This document shows positions 52,484 to 60,536 of a stretch of 64,000 bases of DNA, in pieces; the stretch's first letter is position 1, and each line of letters starts with the position of its first letter. The stretch is from NCBI GenBank assembly GCA_020054205.1, contig JAGVLS010000018.1:62001-126000 (forward strand). The letters are read 5' to 3'. Under the pieces are notes generated by a model. That model ran no database searches. It was not told where the DNA came from and saw only the letters and a program-made list of their open reading frames with translations. A program made the position numbers and the translations under genes. Source of the DNA: Candidatus Obscuribacterales bacterium. GTDB taxonomy: Bacteria; Cyanobacteriota; Vampirovibrionia; Obscuribacterales; Obscuribacteraceae.

Positions 52484-53290
52484 ATGGAATCAAGAGATTC
52501 AATTACTTCTCAAAAATTACCTGGTGAGGAATCTGTTTTAAAAACGGGTGATTTGCCACCGGAAAACAACAATAAAATGGATAACGAAAATAAAAAGTCA
52601 GCACAGGGTGGCGTTTTTGGTTTCATTAAAGAAATTGTTGAGCTTGTTTTTGTTACTTTAATACTATTGATTATTATTCGTTGGGCATTGGCTGAAGCTC
52701 GTTATATTCCAAGCAGTTCAATGGAACCAACATTACAAATTGATGATCGTTTATTGGTAGAGAAAGTATCTGGGCATTTTGGCTTACCCATTAAACGAGG
52801 CGATATTTTAGTTTTTTATCCACCACCTTGTGAAATGGGCGGTAAAGACTTAAGCAATGATCCTTTAACTGTTTTAGGACGTTTAACCGGACTACCATTT
52901 TTTCCTAATGAACCAGCTTATATAAAAAGAGTAATTGGTTTACCTGGTGACAAAATTTCTGTAAAACGTGGCTTAGGCGTTTTCATTAATGATGAGCGTT
53001 TGGAAGAACCTTATATTAAAGAAGCACCCAATTACAGTTTAGAAATGCTAGGTGATATTGGTGGACGTTCTAGTTCTGGTGTTTTAATTCGTCCTTATGG
53101 TGAGTCAGAAGAGCCAATTATTGTCCCAGCTGGCCAATTATTTATGATGGGAGATAATCGCAATAATAGTGAAGATTCCCATGTTTGGGGTTGTTTGGAC
53201 CAAAAACGAGTTATAGGTAGAGCTTGGTTGTTATTTTGGCGTCGCCTTGGTGCTCCACAATACCCAGGATTTTTGCAACTCGATAAATAA
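52484..53290 (+). CDS. lepB: Signal peptidase I
   Basis: 268 residues. An extended polar N-terminus of about 45 residues, one membrane helix (about 50-70), then IPSSSMEPTL (catalytic S79), YIKRVIGLPGD (catalytic K148) and MMGDNRNNSEDSHVWG. Cleaves signal peptides on the outer face of the inner membrane. Matches the many secreted proteins in this window. Starts 84 bases after gcvPA and probably has its own promoter. Confidence 0.96.
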   Translation: MESRDSITSQKLPGEESVLKTGDLPPENNNKMDNENKKSAQGGVFGFIKEIVELVFVTLILLIIIRWALAEARYIPSSSMEPTLQIDDRLLVEKVSGHFGLPIKRGDILVFYPPPCEMGGKDLSNDPLTVLGRLTGLPFFPNEPAYIKRVIGLPGDKISVKRGLGVFINDERLEEPYIKEAPNYSLEMLGDIGGRSSSGVLIRPYGESEEPIIVPAGQLFMMGDNRNNSEDSHVWGCLDQKRVIGRAWLLFWRRLGAPQYPGFLQLDK

Positions 53291-53334
53291 TCTAATTATT
53301 GTTTTTAATTGGCAAAATAGCTATTTTGAGTTAG

Positions 53335-53499
53335 CTAACAATTTGTAACAGTTAAATGAGCTAATGAAAGCAATAAGGCAAATGTGCCAATAGTTGCCCA
53401 TTTCTCATGTTGCCAAGCTGATTTCTCTATGATTTTATGTTGGTCAAAGAGAATTCTTATTGTTCTGGGTATAAATAACTGGGCAGGTAAATATGCCAC
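53335..53499 (-). CDS. Possible 54-residue membrane protein in the lepB/HD-GYP gap
   Basis: A GTG-started minus-strand frame (start 53499) encodes MAYLPAQLFIPRTIRILFDQ, a polar middle (KIIEKSAWQHEKW) and one hydrophobic helix (ATIGTFALLLSLAHLTV). Composition and hydrophobicity look gene-like, but there is no ribosome site upstream, and TAA precedes it closely. The gap has no other gene candidate. Confidence 0.3.
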   Translation of the reverse strand: MAYLPAQLFIPRTIRILFDQHKIIEKSAWQHEKWATIGTFALLLSLAHLTVTNC

Positions 53500-53517
53500 G
53501 GTTGCGGGGGAACATTA

Positions 53518-54975
53518 ATGGCCAGAGGCTATAACTCCAGGGCTTATAGAAAAACATCTTCTGATGATGGAACTACTAATATAGTAGGTCAAGAAAAGAT
53601 GAATGTTCTGACAACAGAAAAGATTCATCAACTTGAATCTGAAATAGCCAATAGAGAAGTTTCACTAATTGAAAAAGAAATTAAATTGGTTGGTTTGCAA
53701 CAAGAAATAGAGGCGTTGAGACCACTTTCTGGTTTGTACCGTGTAGTGCAAGCAATGACTACAGAAAGAAAACTTGAGTCATTATTGGAAGTAATTACAC
53801 GTGAAACAACAGCCATGTTGCATTGTGATCGTTTAAGTGTTTTTGTTTTAGATAAACATCATAGTGAATTATGGACACAAGTAGCCCAAGGTTTAGAAGG
53901 AATTCGCACTTTGCGTATGCCTTTATCTGGTACAAGTATTGTTAGTTTATGTGCTCGTACTGGTCGTGTAATTAACATAGCAGATGCTTATAGTGATCCA
54001 CGTTTTGATTTAGAAGTGGATAAAATTACTGGTTATCAGACAAAAAATATTCTTTGTGTGCCGATGCTTAATCGCAATGGCGACATAATTGGTGCTTTTG
54101 AAGTATTAAATAAGAATCAAGGCACATTTACGCAAGAAGATGAAGAATGGCTGAAAGCATTATCAGCTGTGGCTGGTGGACTGATTGAACAAGCTCAAGC
54201 ATATTCTGAAATTGAAAATTTTGTTGATAGAACATTAGAAACGTTAGCACAAACTATCGATAAGCGGGATCCACTTACTGCAGGACATTCAGTGCGGGTA
54301 ACACGTTATAGCTTGTTAATAGGCGATAGTTTGACCATCTCAAATGATGAGAAAGATGTTTTGCGTTATGCAGCTATGATGCATGATTATGGAAAGATTG
54401 GTGTGCCTGAGTCAATATTATGGAAAAATGGCAGACTAACTCCAGAAGAATATGCATGTGTGCAAACACACGCCAAAATTACATATGATTTGTTATCTAA
54501 TTTGCCTTTTACTGGGCGTTTAGCACAAGTACCTTTTGTTGCATCGTGCCATCATGAAAAGCTTGATGGAACAGGTTATTATCGTGGGCTAAAAGGAAGT
54601 GAAATTCCTTTTTTAGCAAGATTAATTACAGTAGCTGATGTTTTTGATGCATTAACATCTGTACGTCATTATCGTAATCGCATGTCTATAACTAAAGTAT
54701 TTGAAATTATGGAATCTGGACGTGAAAATCATTTTGAACCAGAAGTAGTGGATGTATTTTATGGTTTACCATGTGATCGTGTTCTTAAAGTCATGGAATC
54801 AGAAAGAGGACAAGTAGTACCAGCTGAGCTTGATTTGTTTCAAAATATAAGCTGGTTGAGATTGATAGAACTATGTCAGGGAGCAAGACCTAAAGTTCAC
54901 GAAGAAGGATTGAAAGATTTGTTTTATCGAATTTACAATGCTAATCTTCCTGCTGACTATCAAGAACTCGACTAA
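53518..54975 (+). CDS. GAF-HD-GYP domain protein (c-di-GMP phosphodiesterase candidate)
   Basis: 485 residues. A coiled region at about 30-70, a GAF domain (about 75-225; TAMLHCDRLSVFVLDKHHSELWTQVA), a linker and an HD-GYP domain (about 230-425): ALAQTIDKRDPLTAGHSVRV-like start, MMHDYGKIGVPESIL and HHEKLDGTGYYRGLKGSEIPFLARLITVADVFDALTS. The GYP motif is GYY here. Hydrolyses c-di-GMP in the family; the change may reduce that or alter specificity. A ribosome site (GGGGGAAC) precedes the ATG. Confidence 0.88.
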   Translation: MARGYNSRAYRKTSSDDGTTNIVGQEKMNVLTTEKIHQLESEIANREVSLIEKEIKLVGLQQEIEALRPLSGLYRVVQAMTTERKLESLLEVITRETTAMLHCDRLSVFVLDKHHSELWTQVAQGLEGIRTLRMPLSGTSIVSLCARTGRVINIADAYSDPRFDLEVDKITGYQTKNILCVPMLNRNGDIIGAFEVLNKNQGTFTQEDEEWLKALSAVAGGLIEQAQAYSEIENFVDRTLETLAQTIDKRDPLTAGHSVRVTRYSLLIGDSLTISNDEKDVLRYAAMMHDYGKIGVPESILWKNGRLTPEEYACVQTHAKITYDLLSNLPFTGRLAQVPFVASCHHEKLDGTGYYRGLKGSEIPFLARLITVADVFDALTSVRHYRNRMSITKVFEIMESGRENHFEPEVVDVFYGLPCDRVLKVMESERGQVVPAELDLFQNISWLRLIELCQGARPKVHEEGLKDLFYRIYNANLPADYQELD

Positions 54976-54999
54976 TAGTGATTTCATTGCGTGATTTAA

Positions 55000-55359
55000 T
55001 TGAATGATTATCAAAGTCAATTTAAGTCGATAGAAGAGTTTCTCAAAGAAACTAGCGCAAAGATTTTTTCAAAAATTGACCAATTAACCTTTAAAATGTT
55101 AGTTAATTGCTTAAAAAGCAATGATTATTATGTAGTAGCTGATGCTATTGATCAATTAGTAAAAGAAAAAAAACCATTAGCAATAGCACCTTTATACTTA
55201 GTATATTCTCGTCATCCAAATGAAAATATCAGGGCTAAGGCTAAACAAGCTTTAGACAAATTAGACCCAAATGGGCAAGTGCTTGAATTAACAAAAGATA
55301 AGTCAACCGAACAAGCTGTGGCTGACCTAGTTAAAGAATATGGACATTTTGCTCGGTAA
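55000..55359 (+). CDS. Small HEAT-repeat-like protein
   Basis: 119 residues from a TTG start at 55000. Helical repeats (NDYYVVADAIDQLVKEKKPLAIAPLYLVYSRHPNENIRAKAKQALDKL) resemble HEAT/ARM-type proteins of the PBS-lyase kind. It begins 24 bases after the HD-GYP gene, so the two are probably in one operon. Role unknown, perhaps a protein-protein adaptor. Confidence 0.6.
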   Translation: MNDYQSQFKSIEEFLKETSAKIFSKIDQLTFKMLVNCLKSNDYYVVADAIDQLVKEKKPLAIAPLYLVYSRHPNENIRAKAKQALDKLDPNGQVLELTKDKSTEQAVADLVKEYGHFAR

Positions 55360-55399
55360 CGTTAATTTTGCTAATTTTAGGACAAAGCTTTAATTCTGT

Positions 55400-55413
55400 T
55401 GTATCATGATACA
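55400..55413. promoter_or_regulatory. Perfect 14-base palindrome upstream of a secreted-protein gene
   Basis: TGTATCATGATACA at 55400-55413 is an exact palindrome, about 34 bases before the ATG at 55447. It could be an operator overlapping that gene's promoter. Confidence 0.4.
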
Positions 55414-55446
55414 CTTTAAAACCATCCTTTATTTGATAAAAGCCTG

Positions 55447-56307
55447 ATGTTATATAAGTTTTTGAATAGATTTTCATCTAAGCCAGATTTTTTCATGGCG
55501 ACTACATTACTAGTTTTAGTATTAGTTGTATCGAGCAATTTTGCTTACGCTCAGGAAGTTAAAGAGACAAAAGAATTAGTAAGTTCTGCTCAAATTCCAG
55601 CTAAAACAAATAGCGATATAATTCTAAAAAAAAGCAATGGTTTTATTGAATTAGATCAAAGACAGCCAGAGCTCACTGCTAAAGTTTCGGCATTTATTTC
55701 AGTGCCTCATAATATTAGTCCAGTCAATACTTTTGTTTGTTATCCATATCCTGTTAAGCCACCACGTTTTATACCATTAGAAAAATTACCTACTAATCCA
55801 AAAATGTTAGAGGGGTATTTACTTAATTCTGGCTATATAAATCGGATTGATAAAGACAAGCCATATCCTCAATTTGGTTGGCGCTGGCAATATGCATATA
55901 ATGCAGCTCTAAAACGAAGTAAAATGGGCGTTCCGCACACTATGTTTACTATGTATTCTTGGTCAAAAGAGATGGTACGTTATGCTTTACCAGAAGTAAA
56001 AAAATGTAATGACAAAGAAGATGAAAGAGCCAAAAATTATTCTATTATGCTCGATCAATACGAGCGTAATCATGTTGATCTAGAAACAGAATCAATTAGA
56101 TTTGGACTTTATCCAGTGGTAATGAAACGCAAAAATAGTGCTGTTGCTGAGGCAAAAGTACCAGTTGGTAATTGGTGGTTGACTGCTATGCATAAAGTGC
56201 CAGGCTTAACTTATTATTGGCAAATACCATTTACGGCAAAAATAAATGACACTGTGAATATAAGACTTACTGAAGATAATGCCTTAGTTATTCATGGTGG
56301 CTGGTAA
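55447..56307 (+). CDS. Secreted protein of unknown function
   Basis: 286 residues. N-terminal signal (FFMATTLLVLVLVVSSNFAYA, cleavage near AYA-QEV). The mature part starts polar, then has aromatic-rich blocks (PVNTFVCYPYPVKPPRFIPL, WRWQYAYNAALKR, HTMFTMYSWSKEMVRYALPE) and ends with beta-like KINDTVNIRLTEDNALVIHGGW. I do not recognise a family. The 3' end overlaps the convergent RNase J-like gene by 20 bases. No obvious operon partner. Confidence 0.6.
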   Translation: MLYKFLNRFSSKPDFFMATTLLVLVLVVSSNFAYAQEVKETKELVSSAQIPAKTNSDIILKKSNGFIELDQRQPELTAKVSAFISVPHNISPVNTFVCYPYPVKPPRFIPLEKLPTNPKMLEGYLLNSGYINRIDKDKPYPQFGWRWQYAYNAALKRSKMGVPHTMFTMYSWSKEMVRYALPEVKKCNDKEDERAKNYSIMLDQYERNHVDLETESIRFGLYPVVMKRKNSAVAEAKVPVGNWWLTAMHKVPGLTYYWQIPFTAKINDTVNIRLTEDNALVIHGGW

Positions 56308-58009
56308 AAGGTTCATGTATAACTATTTGTACGGCAGGCTTGGCTTGGAGTTTTTGGCGAATTGCTTTTACTACCACTTCACGTATGCTAGCCTTTAAAT
56401 CTTCCAGGCTGTTTTTGCTCATATTTTCTTTTTGATTTGCCACCATTTCTTCAATTGTGACAAGAAGTTCTTCTTTGATCTTAAGCCAATCTTCGCTCTT
56501 TATAAAGCCGAGTGCTGAGCCTTCTATGGTTGGTTTTTGCAAAAGGGTAAAATCATTAGATATAACAATGCCAATATTTAGCACTCCTTCCATACTGAGT
56601 ACGCGTCTTTCATGAACTGAAAATGTTGTGACGCTTTCTGCTTGGTCACGATTGAACAAAACAGCCTCTGCCTCCACGGAGCCGATAACACGAGCACTAG
56701 AGGCAGCAATTTCTAATATTTCGCCATTTTTAAGAGGGAAAACTGAATCTTCAGCAATACCAAAATCACATGCTAGTTTTGCATGATGCATAATATGACG
56801 TCCTTCACCAAGAAAAGGCACAAAGAATTTTGGTTTTGTAATTGAAAGCATTAGTTTTAGTTCTTCTTGGCTGGCATGATTAGGAACATGTACGCTATCT
56901 TTTGCACCATTTATTGTTTTTACTCCCAAGGACAATAATTGATCCAATATCTTGGCTAATTTGCGTGAACGTCCTGGATAAATTTCTGAGCTGAATATTA
57001 CAGTATCGCCTCGTAATATGCTTATATCTTTGTGTAAGCCATAAGCAATATCATTTAAGAATCCTAAAGCATCACCATCATCTCCTGTGCCGACAATCAA
57101 TACTTCTTGGGCAGATAGTTTTTTTAAATCATGAGGTGTCCCTTCAACACTGCGATCATAAATCAAATTACTAGTAATTGCAGCTGAAACAGCAGTTTGT
57201 ATCAGGTTTTCACCCAATAAAATTATTTTTCTGCCACATGTTTTAGCTAAGTCAAATAATAATTGCAAGCGGTGGGTATTAGTTCCTTCCATAACGACAA
57301 TTACTCTATCGCTACTGGTTTTTACGTGGTGATAGAGAGTAGCGCTAATGGTTCTTTCTGAAGGAGTGTAGCCACGTTGTTCTACTCCGGCAGAATCGCT
57401 TAATAAGAGAAGCACGCCAGTATCACCAATTTGGGCTAATCTTGCTATATCCATCTGGCGATTATCAATTGGTGTTTGGTCTAGCTTAAAACTAGATGTG
57501 TATATTATTGGGCCATAACTAGTATTTATTCTTAGAGCGCAGGCGTCAGCAATAGCGTCGTTGACTTGAATCCATTCTAATTCAAATGGTCCTATCTGAT
57601 AAGATTCTCGTACTTCGATGGTATCAATTATGGTATCACTAGTATTGCCGTCATGTCCCATTAATGTCTGTGAAATAAGAGCGGAGACAAATCGAGGAGC
57701 CATAATGCGGGGTATTTTTACATGTCGAAGTAAATAAGATACGGCTCCGCAATGTTCTTCGTGCCCGTTTGTGAGTATTAGCGCTAAGATTTTGTCTTGA
57801 TTAATCTCCAAAAAATTTGTATTAGGTAATAATAAATCTACGCCTGGTAAATCAGTGCCAGCATAAGCTGCGCCAGCATCGATAAGTAATATTTGTCCAG
57901 CACAACTGATAGCCCACAAAACTTGTCCAATTTGATTTTGTCCGCCAAGCGGAATCACCGATATATTGTCGTATGAAAGTTCTGTGCTACCAGCAATAAT
58001 TATGGACAT
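56288..58009 (-). CDS. RNase J-like protein missing most metal-binding residues
   Basis: 573 residues, RNase J length. The beta-lactamase/beta-CASP/C-terminal order is kept: N-terminal PLGGQNQIGQV, LLIDAG, the LTNGHEEHCGAVSYLL block, VHVPNHASQEELKLMLSITKPKFFVPFLGEGRH and a C-terminal helical end. But canonical residues are changed: HGHEDH is NGHEEH (N81, E85); the NH-I-D histidine is D151; the aspartate of TGDFK is S172 (TSSFK); and PVHGEYRH is PFLGEGRH, losing that His. Hydrolysis of RNA is therefore doubtful. It probably acts as a binding or regulatory paralogue. No ribosome site is distinct. Confidence 0.85.
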   Translation of the reverse strand: MSIIIAGSTELSYDNISVIPLGGQNQIGQVLWAISCAGQILLIDAGAAYAGTDLPGVDLLLPNTNFLEINQDKILALILTNGHEEHCGAVSYLLRHVKIPRIMAPRFVSALISQTLMGHDGNTSDTIIDTIEVRESYQIGPFELEWIQVNDAIADACALRINTSYGPIIYTSSFKLDQTPIDNRQMDIARLAQIGDTGVLLLLSDSAGVEQRGYTPSERTISATLYHHVKTSSDRVIVVMEGTNTHRLQLLFDLAKTCGRKIILLGENLIQTAVSAAITSNLIYDRSVEGTPHDLKKLSAQEVLIVGTGDDGDALGFLNDIAYGLHKDISILRGDTVIFSSEIYPGRSRKLAKILDQLLSLGVKTINGAKDSVHVPNHASQEELKLMLSITKPKFFVPFLGEGRHIMHHAKLACDFGIAEDSVFPLKNGEILEIAASSARVIGSVEAEAVLFNRDQAESVTTFSVHERRVLSMEGVLNIGIVISNDFTLLQKPTIEGSALGFIKSEDWLKIKEELLVTIEEMVANQKENMSKNSLEDLKASIREVVVKAIRQKLQAKPAVQIVIHEPFTSHHE

Positions 58010-58010
58010 T

Positions 58011-58769
58011 TTAAGGTATTCTCGTATCTACTTTGCTTTTTAAGTAATTAATAGTTTCTTTTATGGATTGAGCACTCTCATGCTTTTCGTTTATGTGTAG
58101 TACCAACTCATATTCTTTAATTGCCGCTGGATCTTTAAAGCGTGCTTTTAAAATATTAGCAAGCAATAAATGCGTTTCTGTACTATTTGGTTCTAATCTC
58201 ACTGCCTCTCTAGCAAAATTCTCAGCTTCTTGCATTTTATTTTCATCTTTTAGTATTTCTACCAATAAAATAACAGTGGCTGTATCTTTTTTGTTGGCTT
58301 TAAAAAAGTTTTTCAAATGTAATTCAGCTTCTAGAAGTCGTTTTTGATCAACAAGGCATAAAGCTAAATTACGTCTATATAAACTATTTTGAGGGGAGTG
58401 ATTTATTGCTAATCGATAATATTTCTCGGCATTAAAATAATTCTTTTGTGTGTAATACAGGGTGCCTATATTGTCATAATATTTACTGTAACGAGGTCTA
58501 TATTTTGCTGCTAATTTAAATTCGCTAATAGCTTCTGTGAATTTATTTTGTGCTTTATATATTGTAGCTAAATTGCTATGGTAATCAGAGTTAGAAGGAT
58601 CAAGGGCTGCTGCTTTACGAAATTCTGATGTAGCTTCATCTAACTTACCTTGTTTATAAAAAAAGATGCCTTTTTCTGTGTGTGCACGTGATTCAGCAGT
58701 AATAGCTAAAGCACCCTTGCTTGAGCCTATAAGCAGGAAGGTTAAACAAATGAATACAATCATTCTCAT
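58011..58769 (-). CDS. TPR protein with a signal peptide
   Basis: 252 residues. Signal peptide (MIVFICLTFLLIGSSKGALA), then at least five TPR units (GIFFYKQGKLDEATSEFRKAAALDPSN, YHSNLATIYKAQNKFTEAISEF, YYDNIGTLYYTQKNYFNAEKYYRLAI, YRRNLALCLVDQKRLLEAELHL, TAVILLVEILKDENKMQEAENFAREA). Periplasmic scaffold by inference. Its ATG overlaps the mutase gene's stop (ATGA), and the RNase J-like gene starts one base after its stop, so the three form an operon. Confidence 0.8.
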   Translation of the reverse strand: MRMIVFICLTFLLIGSSKGALAITAESRAHTEKGIFFYKQGKLDEATSEFRKAAALDPSNSDYHSNLATIYKAQNKFTEAISEFKLAAKYRPRYSKYYDNIGTLYYTQKNYFNAEKYYRLAINHSPQNSLYRRNLALCLVDQKRLLEAELHLKNFFKANKKDTATVILLVEILKDENKMQEAENFAREAVRLEPNSTETHLLLANILKARFKDPAAIKEYELVLHINEKHESAQSIKETINYLKSKVDTRIP

Positions 58770-60385
58770 AAAATAGCAGGTTCTCTATATGTACCCCAAA
58801 CTTTACGCATTACATTTGATATTTCACCGACTGTAGCATAATTTTTTGTGGCCTCTAATATTAATGGAAAAGTATTTTTACCATTTTGCATGCCATGTTC
58901 AAGTGCTAATAAAGAATTTGCAACTGATTCACTATTGCGTCTTTGTCTTAACTTTGTCAGTCTTTCATTTTGTCTTTCTTGATATTCCATGCCTATTTTC
59001 AAAATATCAATTTTGGAGCCGGGAGCTTCTTCTCTGTATCCATTTAAGCCAACAAATATGAATTCATTATTGTCTAATTTTTGTTGAAAACGATAGGCAG
59101 CGTCAGCAATTTCTTTAATAAAAAATCCTTTTTCAATACCATGCATTACACCACCAATTTCATCTATTTTTTTGAAATATTCATTGGCGCCTTCTTCCAT
59201 TTTGTTGGTTAACCATTCAACATAATAAGAACCAGCCAAAGGATCAACTACATTTGCTACCCCTGTTTCGTGAGCAATTATTTGTTGTGTGCGAAGAGCA
59301 ATATGAGCTGCTTTTTGCGTAGGCAGCCCTAATACTTCATCCATAGAATTAGTATGCAATGATTGTGTTCCACCAAGCACACCAGCTAATGCTTCAATGG
59401 CGGTGCGAACAATATTATTTTCTGGTTGCTGGGCTGTTAAGCTACAACCAGCTGTTTGAGTATGAAAACGTAATTTCCAAGAACGTTCATCTTTAGCTTT
59501 GTAATAATCACGCATACGTTTTGCCCAAATGCGACGAGCGGCTCTATATTTTGCAATTTCTTCAAAGAAGTCTATATGCGCATTAAAGAAAAATGACAAG
59601 CGCGGAACAAAGTCATCTATTTTTAAACCAGCTTCAATTCCAGCATCTACATAAGCAAAACCATCAGCTAATGTAAAAGCTAATTCTTGAATGGCGGTAG
59701 CGCCAGCTTCTCTTATATGATAGCCGCTAACTGAAATTGTATTCCAACGAGGAACATTTTCAGTGCAGAAAACCATCAAATCTTGGATGAGTTTTAGTGC
59801 TGGTCTTGGTGGTAATAAATAAGTTTTTTGTGCAATGTATTCTTTAAAAATATCATTTTGCAGCGTACCATCCAATTTTTTTAAATCAAAACCACGGTTC
59901 ATAGCATTAGCTAAAAACATAGCAAATACAATTACAGCGGGGCCATTAATAGTCATCGATGTAGAAATTTTGTCTAAAGGAAGATCTTTATATAAGATTT
60001 CAATATCTTCTAAACTATCAATCGCTACACCACAAACACCTACTTCACCATACGATTTAGGATCATCAGAGTCATAACCCATAAGTGTTGGCAAGTCAAA
60101 AGCTGTTGACAGCCCTGTTTGCCCTTGACTCAATAAATATTTAAAACGAGCATTTGTTTCTTCAGCAGCACCATAACCTGCAAATTGGCGCATTGTCCAA
60201 AGTTTGCCAAGGTACATATTATTATGAATGCCACGTGTATATGGAAATTGACCAGGATCATTTAGGTCGCGTTTATAGTCCCAGTTTTTTAAATCTTCTT
60301 TTGAGTAACAAGATTTAAGTTCAATGTCAGAAAGACTCAGTCTAAATTTATTTTTTTCAGCCGATTTTGTCATTTCCTGAACCAT
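58766..60385 (-). CDS. Methylmalonyl-CoA mutase-family large subunit (catalytic TIM barrel)
   Basis: 539 residues, the catalytic barrel without the cobalamin-binding domain, as in two-part archaeal or acyl-CoA mutases. FPYTRGIHNNMYLGKLWTMRQFAGYGAAEETN, GLSTAFDLPTLMGYDSD, LQNDIFKEYIAQKTYLLPP, WNTISVSGYHIREAGATAIQELAF, and AGCSLTAQQPENNIVRTAIEALAGVLGG are family blocks. Y57 (NMY) is present; Q186 (IAQKT) replaces the arginine most methylmalonyl-CoA mutases have there, so isobutyryl-CoA-type substrate use is possible. The small subunit is not in this window. Translation is coupled to the TPR gene. Confidence 0.85.
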   Translation of the reverse strand: MVQEMTKSAEKNKFRLSLSDIELKSCYSKEDLKNWDYKRDLNDPGQFPYTRGIHNNMYLGKLWTMRQFAGYGAAEETNARFKYLLSQGQTGLSTAFDLPTLMGYDSDDPKSYGEVGVCGVAIDSLEDIEILYKDLPLDKISTSMTINGPAVIVFAMFLANAMNRGFDLKKLDGTLQNDIFKEYIAQKTYLLPPRPALKLIQDLMVFCTENVPRWNTISVSGYHIREAGATAIQELAFTLADGFAYVDAGIEAGLKIDDFVPRLSFFFNAHIDFFEEIAKYRAARRIWAKRMRDYYKAKDERSWKLRFHTQTAGCSLTAQQPENNIVRTAIEALAGVLGGTQSLHTNSMDEVLGLPTQKAAHIALRTQQIIAHETGVANVVDPLAGSYYVEWLTNKMEEGANEYFKKIDEIGGVMHGIEKGFFIKEIADAAYRFQQKLDNNEFIFVGLNGYREEAPGSKIDILKIGMEYQERQNERLTKLRQRRNSESVANSLLALEHGMQNGKNTFPLILEATKNYATVGEISNVMRKVWGTYREPAIL

Positions 60386-60536
60386 GTCATTCCCTTATCT
60401 TATGTGATGAATAGTCTACAATTATTAGTTTATAACACTTAAAGTATCATCTTACGTGTGAAAATATATCGTCTATAAGCCTATTCTAAAATAATCATTG
60501 GGCGAGTATATCCTTAAATACTAATTGGAGATTATC

